A stretch of DNA of 64,000 nucleotides from DSQK01 sp964550175 (lineage in GTDB: Archaea; Nanobdellota; Nanobdellia; Woesearchaeales; ARS49). This document shows positions 15,508 through 23,817 of the stretch, piece by piece (positions within the stretch are counted from its first letter, which is position 1; each line of letters begins with the position of its first letter). The DNA lies in NCBI GenBank assembly GCA_964550175.1, contig CAZJXP010000001.1, positions 372,001-436,000 on the forward strand, given 5' to 3'. The notes beneath the pieces are model-generated. The model saw only the letters and a list, made by a program, of their open reading frames with translations. It ran no database searches and was not told the origin of the DNA. The position numbers and the translations under genes are program-made.

Positions 15508-16467
15508 TCACGATGTCGCAAAAGGCTCAACGACAACAATCTTTCTCGTCAACGTAGCGTGAACGTACTGCGTGAATTCGCCGATGATGGTCAATTTCGC
15601 CTGTTTCAAAAGTTTCTTGTGATTGACGAAGTCCGGGAAAACGACGACGGCTCTTTTTTTCAACGACGACTTCAGCTTCTTCAGAAACTTGAGATACAAT
15701 GCAGGCAATTCCTTCCCTTTGGTATTCCTGCCATACGGCAAATCTGTCACGACATACTCGATCTTGCCCTTCAGCTTGGTGGCGTCAGCCATTTTCAAGT
15801 TTGCTTTGAGCTTCATCGCGGCCAAATTCTTTTTCGCGCGAACAATCATCTCCTTCTCGATGTCAGTGCCAATCAACTTGAACCCCATCAGCCCGGCTTC
15901 CATCAATGTTCCGCCGGCGCCGCAGAACGGGTCGACAATCGTTCCAGTCATAGCGCCGGTGAGATTGACCAACGCCCGCGCGATGCGCGGCTGCATTCCC
16001 GAAGGATGGTTCGCTTTTCGAAGATGCGGCCGTCGCGCGAGGAACGGCTTGCCCTTGATTTCGCGGATGCGCCTGCCGGCGACAACGCGGTTGCCGACAA
16101 AGAACAGTTCAAACCGCGTTTTCGGCTTCTCCAAGTCAACGACCGGCTTCTTCAGCTTGTTCCAGATGTGGCCCGCGATCTCGCGAATGTTGACGTTCGC
16201 GTCGTGCACCTCAAGCTTGAAGCTCTTGGAATAGTGAGACTGCCAATCGAATGCGTCCATTGCCTCGTACAATGCTGACACGTGACAGGAGAACAGGAAT
16301 TCGTACGTGGCGTGGCACAACGCCAATCGCGAATGAAACTTCGTATCAATCGAATCCAGAATCAGCAACGGGCCCAAATGCGCGACCTGCGTCGGATGCG
16401 CCAACGCGACAACTTCAGCCGCAGCGAGAGAAGGATTATCTTGTAACAATAAAAAGAACTGCTTCAT
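15508..16467 (-). CDS. trmG10: tRNA (guanine10-N2)-dimethyltransferase
   Basis: The N-terminal half (about 1-155) resembles a THUMP-type RNA-binding region. The Rossmann methyltransferase half has DPFCGAGGTLMEAGLMG (SAM binding, about 178-194) and the catalytic TDLPYGRNTKG, typical of N2-guanine methylases. It modifies G10 of tRNA. At 319 residues it is close to the usual length. It lies directly upstream of a membrane protein gene on the same strand. Confidence 0.9.
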   Translation of the reverse strand: MKQFFLLLQDNPSLAAAEVVALAHPTQVAHLGPLLILDSIDTKFHSRLALCHATYEFLFSCHVSALYEAMDAFDWQSHYSKSFKLEVHDANVNIREIAGHIWNKLKKPVVDLEKPKTRFELFFVGNRVVAGRRIREIKGKPFLARRPHLRKANHPSGMQPRIARALVNLTGAMTGTIVDPFCGAGGTLMEAGLMGFKLIGTDIEKEMIVRAKKNLAAMKLKANLKMADATKLKGKIEYVVTDLPYGRNTKGKELPALYLKFLKKLKSSLKKRAVVVFPDFVNHKKLLKQAKLTIIGEFTQYVHATLTRKIVVVEPFATS

Positions 16468-16469
16468 GC

Positions 16470-16982
16470 TTATTTCTTCTTCAAATCATCTTTGGCCCAC
16501 TTGTTGACGAACCAAAGCACGACAAAGAACACGACCAGCATCAGGCCGAAGCCGATTTTGCTGCGGGCATAGTCCCAATAGTTGACGGTCGCGCCAAAGG
16601 CAGTCACAACCGCGCCGAAGAACAATCCGATGCGGACGACTTCCGCCCACGGGATGAACAATGCCAACAACAGGATAAGGAGATTAAATCCGACAATCGC
16701 GGCGTACTTGTTGCCGTTGTATGCCGCTCGCTTCTCTTCCCAAATCTTCATCTCTTCACGCATGCGCGCGTTGCAGGCTTCCTGATCCGCGGTGAGCTTC
16801 GTTTGCTCGGCCGCGGTCATATCTGCGACGGGATACGGATACTTCAAGTAGCAGTCTTCACTGCCTTGGAAATAGGAATTTGAGCCGGTGTATTCGGGAA
16901 AAAAGACGTTCGCGCCCAAGAAAACCATCGGAACGTACAGCAGGGCAATCACGAGCACGAATAAGAGCTTTTTCCAGTCCAT
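16470..16982 (-). CDS. Membrane protein, four TM segments
   Basis: It has 170 residues. One TM helix (about 6-28) is followed by an extracellular loop with two Cys (EDCYLKYPYP..., DQEACNARM), then three C-terminal helices and a basic end. Start 16982 is chosen over 17021 because a TATA box (TTATATAG on the minus strand, 17003-17010) lies about 25 bp upstream. No family recognised. It precedes trmG10 in an apparent operon. Confidence 0.78.
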   Translation of the reverse strand: MDWKKLLFVLVIALLYVPMVFLGANVFFPEYTGSNSYFQGSEDCYLKYPYPVADMTAAEQTKLTADQEACNARMREEMKIWEEKRAAYNGNKYAAIVGFNLLILLLALFIPWAEVVRIGLFFGAVVTAFGATVNYWDYARSKIGFGLMLVVFFVVLWFVNKWAKDDLKKK

Positions 16983-17106
16983 AATTACTCCAAGATTCTT
17001 CTCTATATAAACGTTACTCATATAGAGAATTCAAGGAAAACGGCTTTCTTTTCAATAGAGAAACCAATAGAGAAACTTATTTAAAGCAAACGCGAGATGT
17101 ATAGAT

Positions 17107-17418
17107 ATGCCCCGCGGCAGACCCGTCAAATCACAAATTCGGCAAAACATCATAGAGATTCTCGCCGTGATGGGCAAAGGATACGGGTACGCGATACACA
17201 AAGTCTACCGCGAAATCTTCCCGTCCTGCACGCGCGAAGTCATTTATTATCATCTCAAGAAAGGGCTTGCGCTTGGAGAGTTTGCGGTCGACGAAGTCAA
17301 GCAGGAAAAAGGAAACTATTCCTGGGGCGGCACGGTCGAAAAGACGTACTACAAACTTGGAACGCACGCGAAACCGCACTTCGATGCCCGAGTAAAGGAA
17401 TTCTACGCGAAGAAATAA
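17107..17418 (+). CDS. Winged-helix DNA-binding protein
   Basis: It is 103 residues with a basic start (MPRGRPVKSQIRQNIIEIL), then GYGYAIHKVYREIFPSCTREVIYYHLKK, which reads as helix-turn-helix with a recognition helix, and a wing around KGNYSWGGTVEKTYYKL. It resembles PadR-type single-domain regulators. A TATA box (TTATTTAAAG, about 17076-17085) gives a near-leaderless start. Target genes unknown. Confidence 0.8.
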   Translation: MPRGRPVKSQIRQNIIEILAVMGKGYGYAIHKVYREIFPSCTREVIYYHLKKGLALGEFAVDEVKQEKGNYSWGGTVEKTYYKLGTHAKPHFDARVKEFYAKK

Positions 17419-17439
17419 AGAGTTTACTTTTCTTTCATC

Positions 17440-17527
17440 ACTTTTTACCGCCACGTTTTGTTTCGTTGGCTCGATTTAGAATACATTGATTGCCGTAACG
17501 CTACGTCCAATCGGGGCGGTAAAAAGT
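17440..17527. repeat. Dispersed repeat, copy 5, with 13-bp terminal inverted repeats
   Basis: ACTTTTTACCGCC at 17440-17452 is the exact reverse complement of GGCGGTAAAAAGT at 17515-17527. The right half carries the family core CGCTACGTCCAATCGGGG. The left half reads on the minus strand as AACAAAACGTGGCGGTAAAA, like copy 2. It looks like two repeat ends facing outward. Confidence 0.82.
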
Positions 17528-17535
17528 TCACGAAA

Positions 17536-18099
17536 CTAATACTTAATCTGAATATACCCGCTGCCGTGATTATGCCGCTCTTCCTCATACCGCATGCAGC
17601 GGCCGCTGTGCTTCACGAACGACAGCACGTCTATGCTGTTGATCGACTGAGGCAGCCGCCCCTTGCGTTGGGTGTCCAGCAAAAAATTCAATCTCCTGTC
17701 AGCGGAAACGAACGCAACGTTCTGGTACTCACACGCCAACGTCAGCGCAAACGCGGCCAACTTTATGTCCGCGTACGGGCGGTGCTTGTGGCGGTCGAGG
17801 ATGCCGAGTTTCTTTGCGGTCGGAACTAAATGGCTGAAAAATTGTCGGTGACGGTGCCACGCGACGCCTTCCAATTCTCGCTGCCTTGACTTCACGCGGA
17901 CGTACAACGGATCCGACGCGTCCTTGAGCCAAGTGTAGGTCTCAAAAACAATATCTTCTACCGTGCCGAACTTCTTGTCGTCCAACGCGAACATTATTTT
18001 CGGACGGTATTCCTTGTCGATTGAGGAATCCGCCTGAAGCGCCGAAGAATCGAACACGACTTGGTCGTACTTGCTTGAAAGCTCGTCGATACCAAACAT
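17536..18099 (-). CDS. PIN-like domain protein
   Basis: It has 187 residues. The first Asp is in VVFDSSAL (about 14-21) and the later acidic residues in YADIKLAAFALTLACEY and VAFVSADRRLNFLL, an order that fits a PIN nuclease fold with an insertion. No antitoxin-like gene is adjacent, so a VapC role is not supported. A weak TATA-like element lies about 30 bp upstream. Substrate unknown. Confidence 0.65.
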   Translation of the reverse strand: MFGIDELSSKYDQVVFDSSALQADSSIDKEYRPKIMFALDDKKFGTVEDIVFETYTWLKDASDPLYVRVKSRQRELEGVAWHRHRQFFSHLVPTAKKLGILDRHKHRPYADIKLAAFALTLACEYQNVAFVSADRRLNFLLDTQRKGRLPQSINSIDVLSFVKHSGRCMRYEEERHNHGSGYIQIKY

Positions 18100-18167
18100 T
18101 TCGAAACAAAAGAATAGAATCCGACTACTTAAAATTGCGTCGTCACAACTCAGGAATATTTTTCGGG

Positions 18168-18857
18168 CTATTTCCCATCAATGATCTTTCTAAGAAATCC
18201 CATCACGGCCGACAATTCCCGTGTCGTTAAGAATAACCGGCCGATGATTTTGTGCCAGACGAGCCGTTGGACGCCACGCTTTTCTTCGGAGCGGAAGTGC
18301 AGCTTCTGAAGCGCTTCCTCAACCATCTTCAGCGCCTGCTTGTTCTGCGCGGCATCGGGCGGAAGCATGTGGCCGTTGACCTTGTCCTTCCCGAACGCGT
18401 CGTACAGCTCATAGAGAATGATGGCGACGCTGTGGCTCAGATTCATTGAATGATACTCCTTGTGTGTTGGAATCGTGACGGTGAACGCGCACTCGCCTAA
18501 TTCTTTGTTGCTCAACCCGGGGCCTTCCGGGCCGAAAACCAATCCTATGTTCGTCTTTTTCTTGCCGATGAGGGTTACGAGCTGTTTCGGCGTCACGGGC
18601 GTGCGTTGGATGTTGAAGTCCTTGCCTAAAGCTGAGGTCGTGCCTACGAGGATCATGTCTTCGGGCAATGCGTCCACCACTTTGGCTTTCTTCAGAATGT
18701 CCCGCGCGTGCTTGCTTCTCCCTAATGCTTCCTCGGACAGATGGTCGCACTTCGGCCTGACGAGCATCAGCTCAGTATATCCGAAGTTTGCCATCACGCG
18801 GGAGACGGCGCCGATGTTGCCTTCGACCGAAGGCTCGACAAGGATGACGGTGAACAT
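18168..18857 (-). CDS. trmJ: SPOUT RNA 2'-O-methyltransferase, TrmJ-like
   Basis: The N-terminal SPOUT domain has FTVILVEPSVEGNIGAVSR (about 2-20), LVFGPEGPGLSNKELG and the knot motif HSMNLSHSVAIILYEL. A C-terminal helical part resembles the TrmJ dimer/tRNA-binding extension. TrmJ methylates position 32 of tRNA; an rRNA substrate cannot be excluded. It has 229 residues, normal for the family. Confidence 0.88.
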   Translation of the reverse strand: MFTVILVEPSVEGNIGAVSRVMANFGYTELMLVRPKCDHLSEEALGRSKHARDILKKAKVVDALPEDMILVGTTSALGKDFNIQRTPVTPKQLVTLIGKKKTNIGLVFGPEGPGLSNKELGECAFTVTIPTHKEYHSMNLSHSVAIILYELYDAFGKDKVNGHMLPPDAAQNKQALKMVEEALQKLHFRSEEKRGVQRLVWHKIIGRLFLTTRELSAVMGFLRKIIDGK

Positions 18858-18946
18858 ACGAGAAAACGACGAAATGCTCCTTAAAAATGTTCTGTCAACA
18901 ACTTTTTATATTTGAACGACTCAGTTCCTGAAAAACGGGGTGCATC

Positions 18947-19357
18947 ATGACAACATATGTTTCTCAACTGGAAATACCGTTCACGGACAAACAGCAGGAT
19001 GACCGCCGTTACAACCAGATGGCCTGCTTGAAATGGATTGCGCTCAAAGAGGAAGGCTACGAAGACTTCACGCTCGGGCTGGCGAAACTGTTGAGCAACA
19101 AACGAGGAGTTAAAGTGAATGCCTTCTCGTTCGCGCACATGGAGAACCTCGAACCGTTGAAAGAAGAAGAACTCCAACCATTCCTCGACAAATACCCCGC
19201 GGCGAACAGCCTCTATCACGCGATACGTTCCGGAGACCCGCACGCGCTTCTTGTGCACGTGGATCGATATCCCTCTCCAAGCCTGAAACGGTTCTGCGAC
19301 GGAATGAACGCGCTCAAGCGAGTCACACGACGCGATTTAGAAACGCGACTGGATTAG
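18947..19357 (+). CDS. Hypothetical protein
   Basis: It has 136 residues, soluble and mostly helical (CLKWIALKEEGYEDFTLGLAKLL). A TATA element CTTTTTATAT (about 18902-18911) lies 35-40 bp upstream. It converges with the site-2 protease gene and overlaps it by four bases. No family recognised. Confidence 0.7.
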   Translation: MTTYVSQLEIPFTDKQQDDRRYNQMACLKWIALKEEGYEDFTLGLAKLLSNKRGVKVNAFSFAHMENLEPLKEEELQPFLDKYPAANSLYHAIRSGDPHALLVHVDRYPSPSLKRFCDGMNALKRVTRRDLETRLD

Positions 19358-20583
19358 CGCACGAACCCGATAACCAAATTCACGAGAATCATCCCTAACA
19401 GCGCAATCGAGATTCCTTTCCAGATTCTACCACCGCTTTCGAGACTGCCGGTCAACTTCTCTAACGCCAACTTGAGCATCCGCCCGCCGTCAATCGGGCC
19501 GAGAGGAACGAGGTTGAACAGGCCGATGCCCAGGCTCAAGATGAAAATCCAGATGAGGAGACTGACGCTGAAGTACAATGCGCCCGTGCCGAATTCGCCG
19601 TACTTCGCGACGGCGACCGGATCGTACATCGTCTGCGGATCGAACCCGATGCCGATGTAGCCTCGATTCGGGTCAGACGGGTGCGGACCCAACGTGAACG
19701 TCTTGTCGCCATCCTCGGTCGTGATTTGGACGGTCTCTCCCGTCTTCAATCCGGTGATGGTGGTGAGAATGTTTTCCCGGTCGCTCACGGACACGCCGTT
19801 AACCGCGGTTATCGTTTGTCCCGCGCGCAAGCCGGCCGCTTCTGCGGGGGAGCCCGGGTCGATCTTCGTAAGATACAATCCTGAAAAGGTGATCAAGCTC
19901 GTGCCGAACTCGTTGATGTCAACAACTGTCGTCGCCTCGGTGAACGCCGACGGCAGAAACGGAAGCTGGATGCCGAACATCAAAATCATCATGGCAGCCA
20001 TGAACAGATTAGCGCCAGGACCGGCTGCGAATATAGATAATTGCTGCCACGCCGAGCGCTTGACCAATTCGACTTCATCCGGCTCGACAAATGCGGCCGG
20101 AATGATTGGAACGAGCGCCGCGACAAACGCGAAACCCGAGCTCTTGACTTTGATGTTGTGCGCTCTTGAAACAACGCCGTGCGCGAACTCGTGGATAACT
20201 GCGATGACGAAGATGCTCACGATCCAGTAGACGAACGGGACGAAAAAGACTCCTTTCGCCTCAAACGGCAATACGGGCTGGATTCCCGGCGCGGACTCGG
20301 GGGAGATGAACAGCATAAACGTGCTCTTGATCAATTGGTACGTGATAAGGAGCATGCCGCCGAAACCTACAACGACCGAGATGTAGCCGAACCATTTGAC
20401 GACCGGTCGGCATTTGGTGCCAATCCAGTCCATCAAATTCAATCCCAATGAGGTTCGGAGCATGACAAAGTAAAGGAACGGACCTAAGAGCTTCTGCACT
20501 TGGACCCGAGAACGGTTGAAGTAGAGTATTATGCACATTACAAGAACAAAGCCTAGTCCTATCCAGGTCTGGGTATCCACCAT
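19354..20583 (-). CDS. Site-2 intramembrane metalloprotease with PDZ domain
   Basis: S2P/RseP proteases cleave membrane proteins inside the bilayer, often releasing regulators. Visible are HEFAHG (residues 131-136, zinc and catalytic Glu), a PDZ domain (about 235-315, AEAAGLRAGQTITAVNGVSV), and the third zinc ligand in NLVPLGPIDGGRML. Start 20583 is chosen from the TATA (CTTATATAG on the minus strand, about 20609-20618); the longer frame to 20667 has no membrane-compatible N-terminus. It has 409 residues and six or more TM helices. Confidence 0.93.
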   Translation of the reverse strand: MVDTQTWIGLGFVLVMCIILYFNRSRVQVQKLLGPFLYFVMLRTSLGLNLMDWIGTKCRPVVKWFGYISVVVGFGGMLLITYQLIKSTFMLFISPESAPGIQPVLPFEAKGVFFVPFVYWIVSIFVIAVIHEFAHGVVSRAHNIKVKSSGFAFVAALVPIIPAAFVEPDEVELVKRSAWQQLSIFAAGPGANLFMAAMMILMFGIQLPFLPSAFTEATTVVDINEFGTSLITFSGLYLTKIDPGSPAEAAGLRAGQTITAVNGVSVSDRENILTTITGLKTGETVQITTEDGDKTFTLGPHPSDPNRGYIGIGFDPQTMYDPVAVAKYGEFGTGALYFSVSLLIWIFILSLGIGLFNLVPLGPIDGGRMLKLALEKLTGSLESGGRIWKGISIALLGMILVNLVIGFVR

Positions 20584-20665
20584 CTTTTTTCGATTGAATA
20601 ACGCATGACAGTCTATATAAGGGTTACGATGGAGACAGTTGAAAGTCTCACCCTGACTTAAGCAC

Positions 20666-20744
20666 ACTTTTTACCGCCCAGATTAGACGCGTTTCAGCCA
20701 TTAGTCTATTTATGATAGAGCCACTCACTCAATAACGACCTAGG
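20666..20744 (-). repeat. Dispersed palindromic repeat, copy 6
   Basis: On the minus strand it has TTATTGAGTGAGTGGCTCTAT, very close to GTTGAGTTAGTGGCCCTAT of copy 8, and ends AATCTGGGCGGTAAAAAGTG. It lies between divergent promoters of the protease and aIF5A genes, the only copy in that setting. Confidence 0.78.
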
Positions 20745-20809
20745 CGAACCAACGTCAAAGGCAGCAAACGGAGACAGAAACTCACGATAATGCTCTCCAC
20801 ATAGTAACC

Positions 20810-20817
20810 TTTTTAAA
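20810..20817 (+). promoter_or_regulatory. TATA box of aIF5A-eL40
   Basis: TTTTTAAA lies 33-40 bp before the aIF5A ATG, giving a short leader that contains a purine-rich GGTGTTGAG. Confidence 0.7.
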
Positions 20818-20849
20818 CCCCCTCCTTGTCCTTCAAGGCAGGTGTTGAG

Positions 20850-21257
20850 ATGGCAACAAAAGTAATGCACGCAGGCGGCATCAAGGAAGGCAGCTACATC
20901 GTCATCGATGGGGTTGCCTGCAAGGCTGTCAACGTCGAAACCAGCAAGTCCGGCAAGCACGGGCACGCGAAAGCGCGCATCACGGCAGTCGGAATCCTTG
21001 ATGAGAAGAAGCGAGAAATCGTCCTTCCCGCCCACGACAACGTGGACGTCCCGATCATCGACAAGAACGTCGCGCAGGTGCTGTCCGTAAACGGCGACAT
21101 GGCGAACGTCATGGACGCCGTGTCGTTCGAAACATTCGATTTGAAGATTCCCGAAAACCTCAAGAATTCGGTCGTTGAAGGCTCCCAAATCATCTATTGG
21201 GACGTGCTCGACAACAGAGTTATGATGCAATTAAAGTCAAAAGCTGAAGACGAATAA
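20850..21257 (+). CDS. eif5a: Translation factor aIF5A
   Basis: aIF5A relieves stalled peptide-bond formation and carries hypusine. The modification loop reads TSKSGKHGHAK, with Lys36 as the expected hypusine site. The N-terminal SH3-like and C-terminal OB domains are complete in 135 residues. The matching deoxyhypusine synthase is encoded at 58959-59963. The upstream start at 20826 is rejected because MATKVMHAGG is the family N-terminus and lies at proper distance from the TATA. Confidence 0.97.
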   Translation: MATKVMHAGGIKEGSYIVIDGVACKAVNVETSKSGKHGHAKARITAVGILDEKKREIVLPAHDNVDVPIIDKNVAQVLSVNGDMANVMDAVSFETFDLKIPENLKNSVVEGSQIIYWDVLDNRVMMQLKSKAEDE

Positions 21258-21419
21258 ATGGCAAAATTCCCCGAAGCAGAAGCGCGGATGTTCCGCAACC
21301 GATTTGTCTGCCGTAAATGCAAGGCTGTCTGCAAGTCATCCAACATGAAGATCTTGGCGAAGAAAATTACCTGCCGAGCCTGCCAGTCGCACGACTTCAA
21401 GCCGAAAAGAAAGCGATAA
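21258..21419 (+). CDS. rpl40e: 50S ribosomal protein eL40
   Basis: It is a 53-residue protein starting MAKFPEAEARMFRNRFVC. The zinc-finger cysteines are C18, C21, C39 and C42, with a basic end KPKRKR, as in archaeal L40e. The ATG directly follows the aIF5A stop, so the two genes are one operon. It is too short for many gene finders. Confidence 0.95.
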   Translation: MAKFPEAEARMFRNRFVCRKCKAVCKSSNMKILAKKITCRACQSHDFKPKRKR

Positions 21420-21445
21420 TTCTTAGTTGAGTTTGGAATGGGAAT

Positions 21446-21457
21446 TTCTTTTTTCTT
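21446..21457 (+). terminator. Poly-T terminator after eL40
   Basis: TTTCTTTTTTCTTG follows the stop by about 27 bp. The structured block of repeat copy 7 begins a few bases later, as after the terminator at 11758. Confidence 0.55.
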
Positions 21458-21463
21458 GTGATA

Positions 21464-21549
21464 ACTGCGGCGCTCGTGGCCGCTCTGAGCGCCACGCGCC
21501 GCACGGAAGTTCTACTGTTCCCCGTTACAGCATACTCGCTCCCTTGCAG
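21464..21549. ncRNA. Candidate structured RNA attached to repeat copy 7
   Basis: TGCGGCGC (21466-21473) pairs with GCGCCGCA (21496-21503); GTGGC (21476-21480) pairs with GCCAC (21491-21495); an inner GCT/AGC closes a CTG loop. Then ACGG/CCGT, and CGCTCCCTTGCAGAAC runs into the repeat. It matches the plan at 11791-11890 while the paired bases differ, so pairing rather than sequence is kept. Confidence 0.55.
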
Positions 21550-21590
21550 AACTTTTTACCGGCACGATTGGTAGCGTCGTAGAAATAGAA
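21550..21590 (-). repeat. Dispersed palindromic repeat, copy 7 (truncated)
   Basis: On the minus strand it reads CGACGCTACCAATCGTGCCGG then TAAAAAGTTCTGCAAGG. The far end is cut off by the end of the SprT-like gene. It lies between convergent genes. Confidence 0.75.
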
Positions 21591-22262
21591 TTACAACCCG
21601 AACCAATTGAATATGCTCGGCACTCGCACCTTGCGTCGCCCAACATAAGACATCCGACGCTCCAATTCGGCCGCGTTCGGGAACTTCGCCTCGTCCTTCC
21701 TAAATTCCGGCGTGTGGTGGCAATGTCGTCCGGAATCCGCGCGGAACTTGTGCTTCTTGTGCAGCATCTCGTGATACATGACATAAGCCAACATCTCGGG
21801 ATCGTGCTCCAAGTGCCGCGACATCTTGATGGTGTCCGTGCCGTACTCGTACTGGCCAACCACGCGGCGACCGTCCATCCAAGAAAAATTAGTCACGGCC
21901 ATCATTCCGTCGAACATCTGCGCGTTAACCTTGTCGAAACACGCGCGCAAAACCGGATCAGTCAGCGTCTTCGGCACGGCGAGATGGACATTCCTGAGAA
22001 ACGCGTTGTACAAATCAATGTTCGTTGTTTTTCTTTTGTCCTTCAACAATTTCAGCATCAACGACTGAATCAATCCCATCTGGATGTCCTTCGAGATTGT
22101 TCGCCACTGTTTTGAAAGCGATAATGTCAGCACGTCCCGTCTTAATTTTATGTTCGCGTTGAAGCCATTGAACGCGGCGGAATACTTGAGAACCGGAGTG
22201 AATGGAAACGGCTTCTCAGGATACAATTCCTTGAACGCTTCGACAATTAAGTCAGGCTTCAT
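21591..22262 (-). CDS. SprT-like zinc metallopeptidase
   Basis: It has 223 residues with HEMLH (His164, Glu165, His168) and a downstream HCHHTPEFR that can give the third zinc ligand. The layout is that of SprT/YgjP-type minigluzincins. Eukaryotic SprT proteins (Spartan) cut DNA-protein crosslinks; a similar role here is inference. It overlaps aRF1 by four bases (ATGA) and is translated after it. Confidence 0.8.
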   Translation of the reverse strand: MKPDLIVEAFKELYPEKPFPFTPVLKYSAAFNGFNANIKLRRDVLTLSLSKQWRTISKDIQMGLIQSLMLKLLKDKRKTTNIDLYNAFLRNVHLAVPKTLTDPVLRACFDKVNAQMFDGMMAVTNFSWMDGRRVVGQYEYGTDTIKMSRHLEHDPEMLAYVMYHEMLHKKHKFRADSGRHCHHTPEFRKDEAKFPNAAELERRMSYVGRRKVRVPSIFNWFGL

Positions 22263-23362
22263 TCGATGTGCGCCGGATATCTCAGAATCGACGCCACCTT
22301 GCCCAAGTCCCTTAACTGCGCTCCTTCTCGAGTCTCGACAGAAATAATCTTGACAGTCGTGCCGTAGTTCTTCGCGATGGCCTCGAACTCGTCAATCTGC
22401 TCATCAGTAAGTGATTCTGAAAGCATCAATGTATCCACGGCGCCCATCTCGAGCGCCTTTCGTGTGGAGGCTTCGCCGTACGTCACCATCTCGCCCTTTG
22501 TCGCGAGCATCTCGAGGAATTTCGCGACGATCTTCTTTTCATCCGCGATTTCTTCTTCAGCAAGCACGTCTTGGCATTTGTCAACCAATTCCTGCAATCC
22601 AAACTCATCAGTGTAAGCAATATCCTTGACGGCAATGATTTTCTTCTTCACTTCATTTGTGATGAACGGGCCTTCAACAAGCTCGTACTTCGTCGGGCCG
22701 GGGCCGCCGACAAGAATCCCCTTCAACCCATCCATCATCAGGAATTGAGCTTTCAGATAATCCGCGACCTTTTTGTAGTGCTGCTTCGCAGCTAGCTCGC
22801 GGTTTTGCTGGAAACGGTGCGCACTTTGTCCGCCCGCCTTCATCTTTCCCGGCACTTCAGAGTGCGTCTTGACCAGAGGAACGATTGTTTTTCCATTTAA
22901 AATCGCGATGGTCGCGTCGCGCGCGTCCATCACCATCAAGCCATAAATCTCGCGACTGGCAAGCATCGTCTGAAGAATCTCAAGCTTGAAGTCCTTGTCG
23001 CACCGGTACAATCGTTGGTTGATCGGGGAGGGAGGCTCTAAACTCCACACCCGGACATCGATTCCGCCTTCTCGTTCGGAAACGTTCCCAGAATACGCGA
23101 CAAGTCCATTAGGAGGAGTTCTTCCAACAACTTTCAGGTGCTGAATCATGCGTTCAAGCGCATCGGTGACATTGCGTCTTGTCGTAGCTGACTTGATGTT
23201 CGACGCCGTGCCTTGCTCGTCCTGCAATTGCTGGATGACCTTGATTAGATCATACCCCGCGGGAACCCAGACGCTCACTAGCTCGGTGTGGCGTCCTCGT
23301 TTGCCTTCGAGTTCCTTCAGGAACTTCTTGAGTTCGAACCGCTGGTGGGCTAAAAGTGGCAT
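22259..23362 (-). CDS. prf1: Peptide chain release factor aRF1
   Basis: aRF1 reads all three stop codons and triggers peptide release. The stop-reading motifs TASNIKS (52-58) and YRCDKDF (119-125) and the catalytic GGQ (177-179) are present. The residues after GGQ are SAHRF. It has 367 residues, slightly shorter than the usual 410-420. A TATA (CTTTAAATAG on the minus strand, about 23386-23395) lies about 25 bp upstream, so the mRNA is leaderless. Confidence 0.96.
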   Translation of the reverse strand: MPLLAHQRFELKKFLKELEGKRGRHTELVSVWVPAGYDLIKVIQQLQDEQGTASNIKSATTRRNVTDALERMIQHLKVVGRTPPNGLVAYSGNVSEREGGIDVRVWSLEPPSPINQRLYRCDKDFKLEILQTMLASREIYGLMVMDARDATIAILNGKTIVPLVKTHSEVPGKMKAGGQSAHRFQQNRELAAKQHYKKVADYLKAQFLMMDGLKGILVGGPGPTKYELVEGPFITNEVKKKIIAVKDIAYTDEFGLQELVDKCQDVLAEEEIADEKKIVAKFLEMLATKGEMVTYGEASTRKALEMGAVDTLMLSESLTDEQIDEFEAIAKNYGTTVKIISVETREGAQLRDLGKVASILRYPAHIE

Positions 23363-23441
23363 ACCCTTCTTTCCTCGACGATGCTATTTAAAGGTTACCA
23401 CTTCACAACATTTATTAATCCCTCATAAGCAAATCAAATCC

Positions 23442-23783
23442 ATGAAAACCATCCCGAAAGGCTGGGGCCACGAATTGTGGATCGTCAACAAGCAACAGTA
23501 CTGCGGCAAGCTCCTGTTCATGAAGAAAGGAAAGCAGATGAGCTGGCACTACCACAAGATTAAGGACGAAACGTTCTACCTCCAATCAGGGAAAATCCAT
23601 CTTATCTTCTCGATGGGCGACGATTTAGCCACGGCAAAGAACCTCATCATGACGCCTGGCATGAGCTTCCACATCCCCGTAGGAATGCGGCACAGGCTCA
23701 TCGGACTGGAAGACAGCGAGATGTTCGAGTTCTCCACCGAGCATTTTGACGATGACTCCTACCGCATCGAAAAAGGAGATTAA
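23442..23783 (+). CDS. Cupin-domain protein, sugar-phosphate isomerase-like
   Basis: It has 113 residues and one cupin domain: WGHELWIVN, SWHYHKIKDETFYLQSGK (metal-binding His and Glu), then MSFHIPVGMRHRLIGLED with the last His. The N-terminus resembles mannose-6-phosphate isomerase type cupins. Substrate unknown. Start 23442 is supported by ATTTATTAATC about 25-30 bp upstream. Confidence 0.8.
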   Translation: MKTIPKGWGHELWIVNKQQYCGKLLFMKKGKQMSWHYHKIKDETFYLQSGKIHLIFSMGDDLATAKNLIMTPGMSFHIPVGMRHRLIGLEDSEMFEFSTEHFDDDSYRIEKGD

Positions 23784-23817
23784 GAATATTTATAAATAAA
23801 GACATTCCCGCAACCGC

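Noticed and set aside
17536..18099. VapC toxin of a toxin-antitoxin pair
   Set aside because: There is no small antitoxin gene on either side, and the protein is longer than typical VapC.
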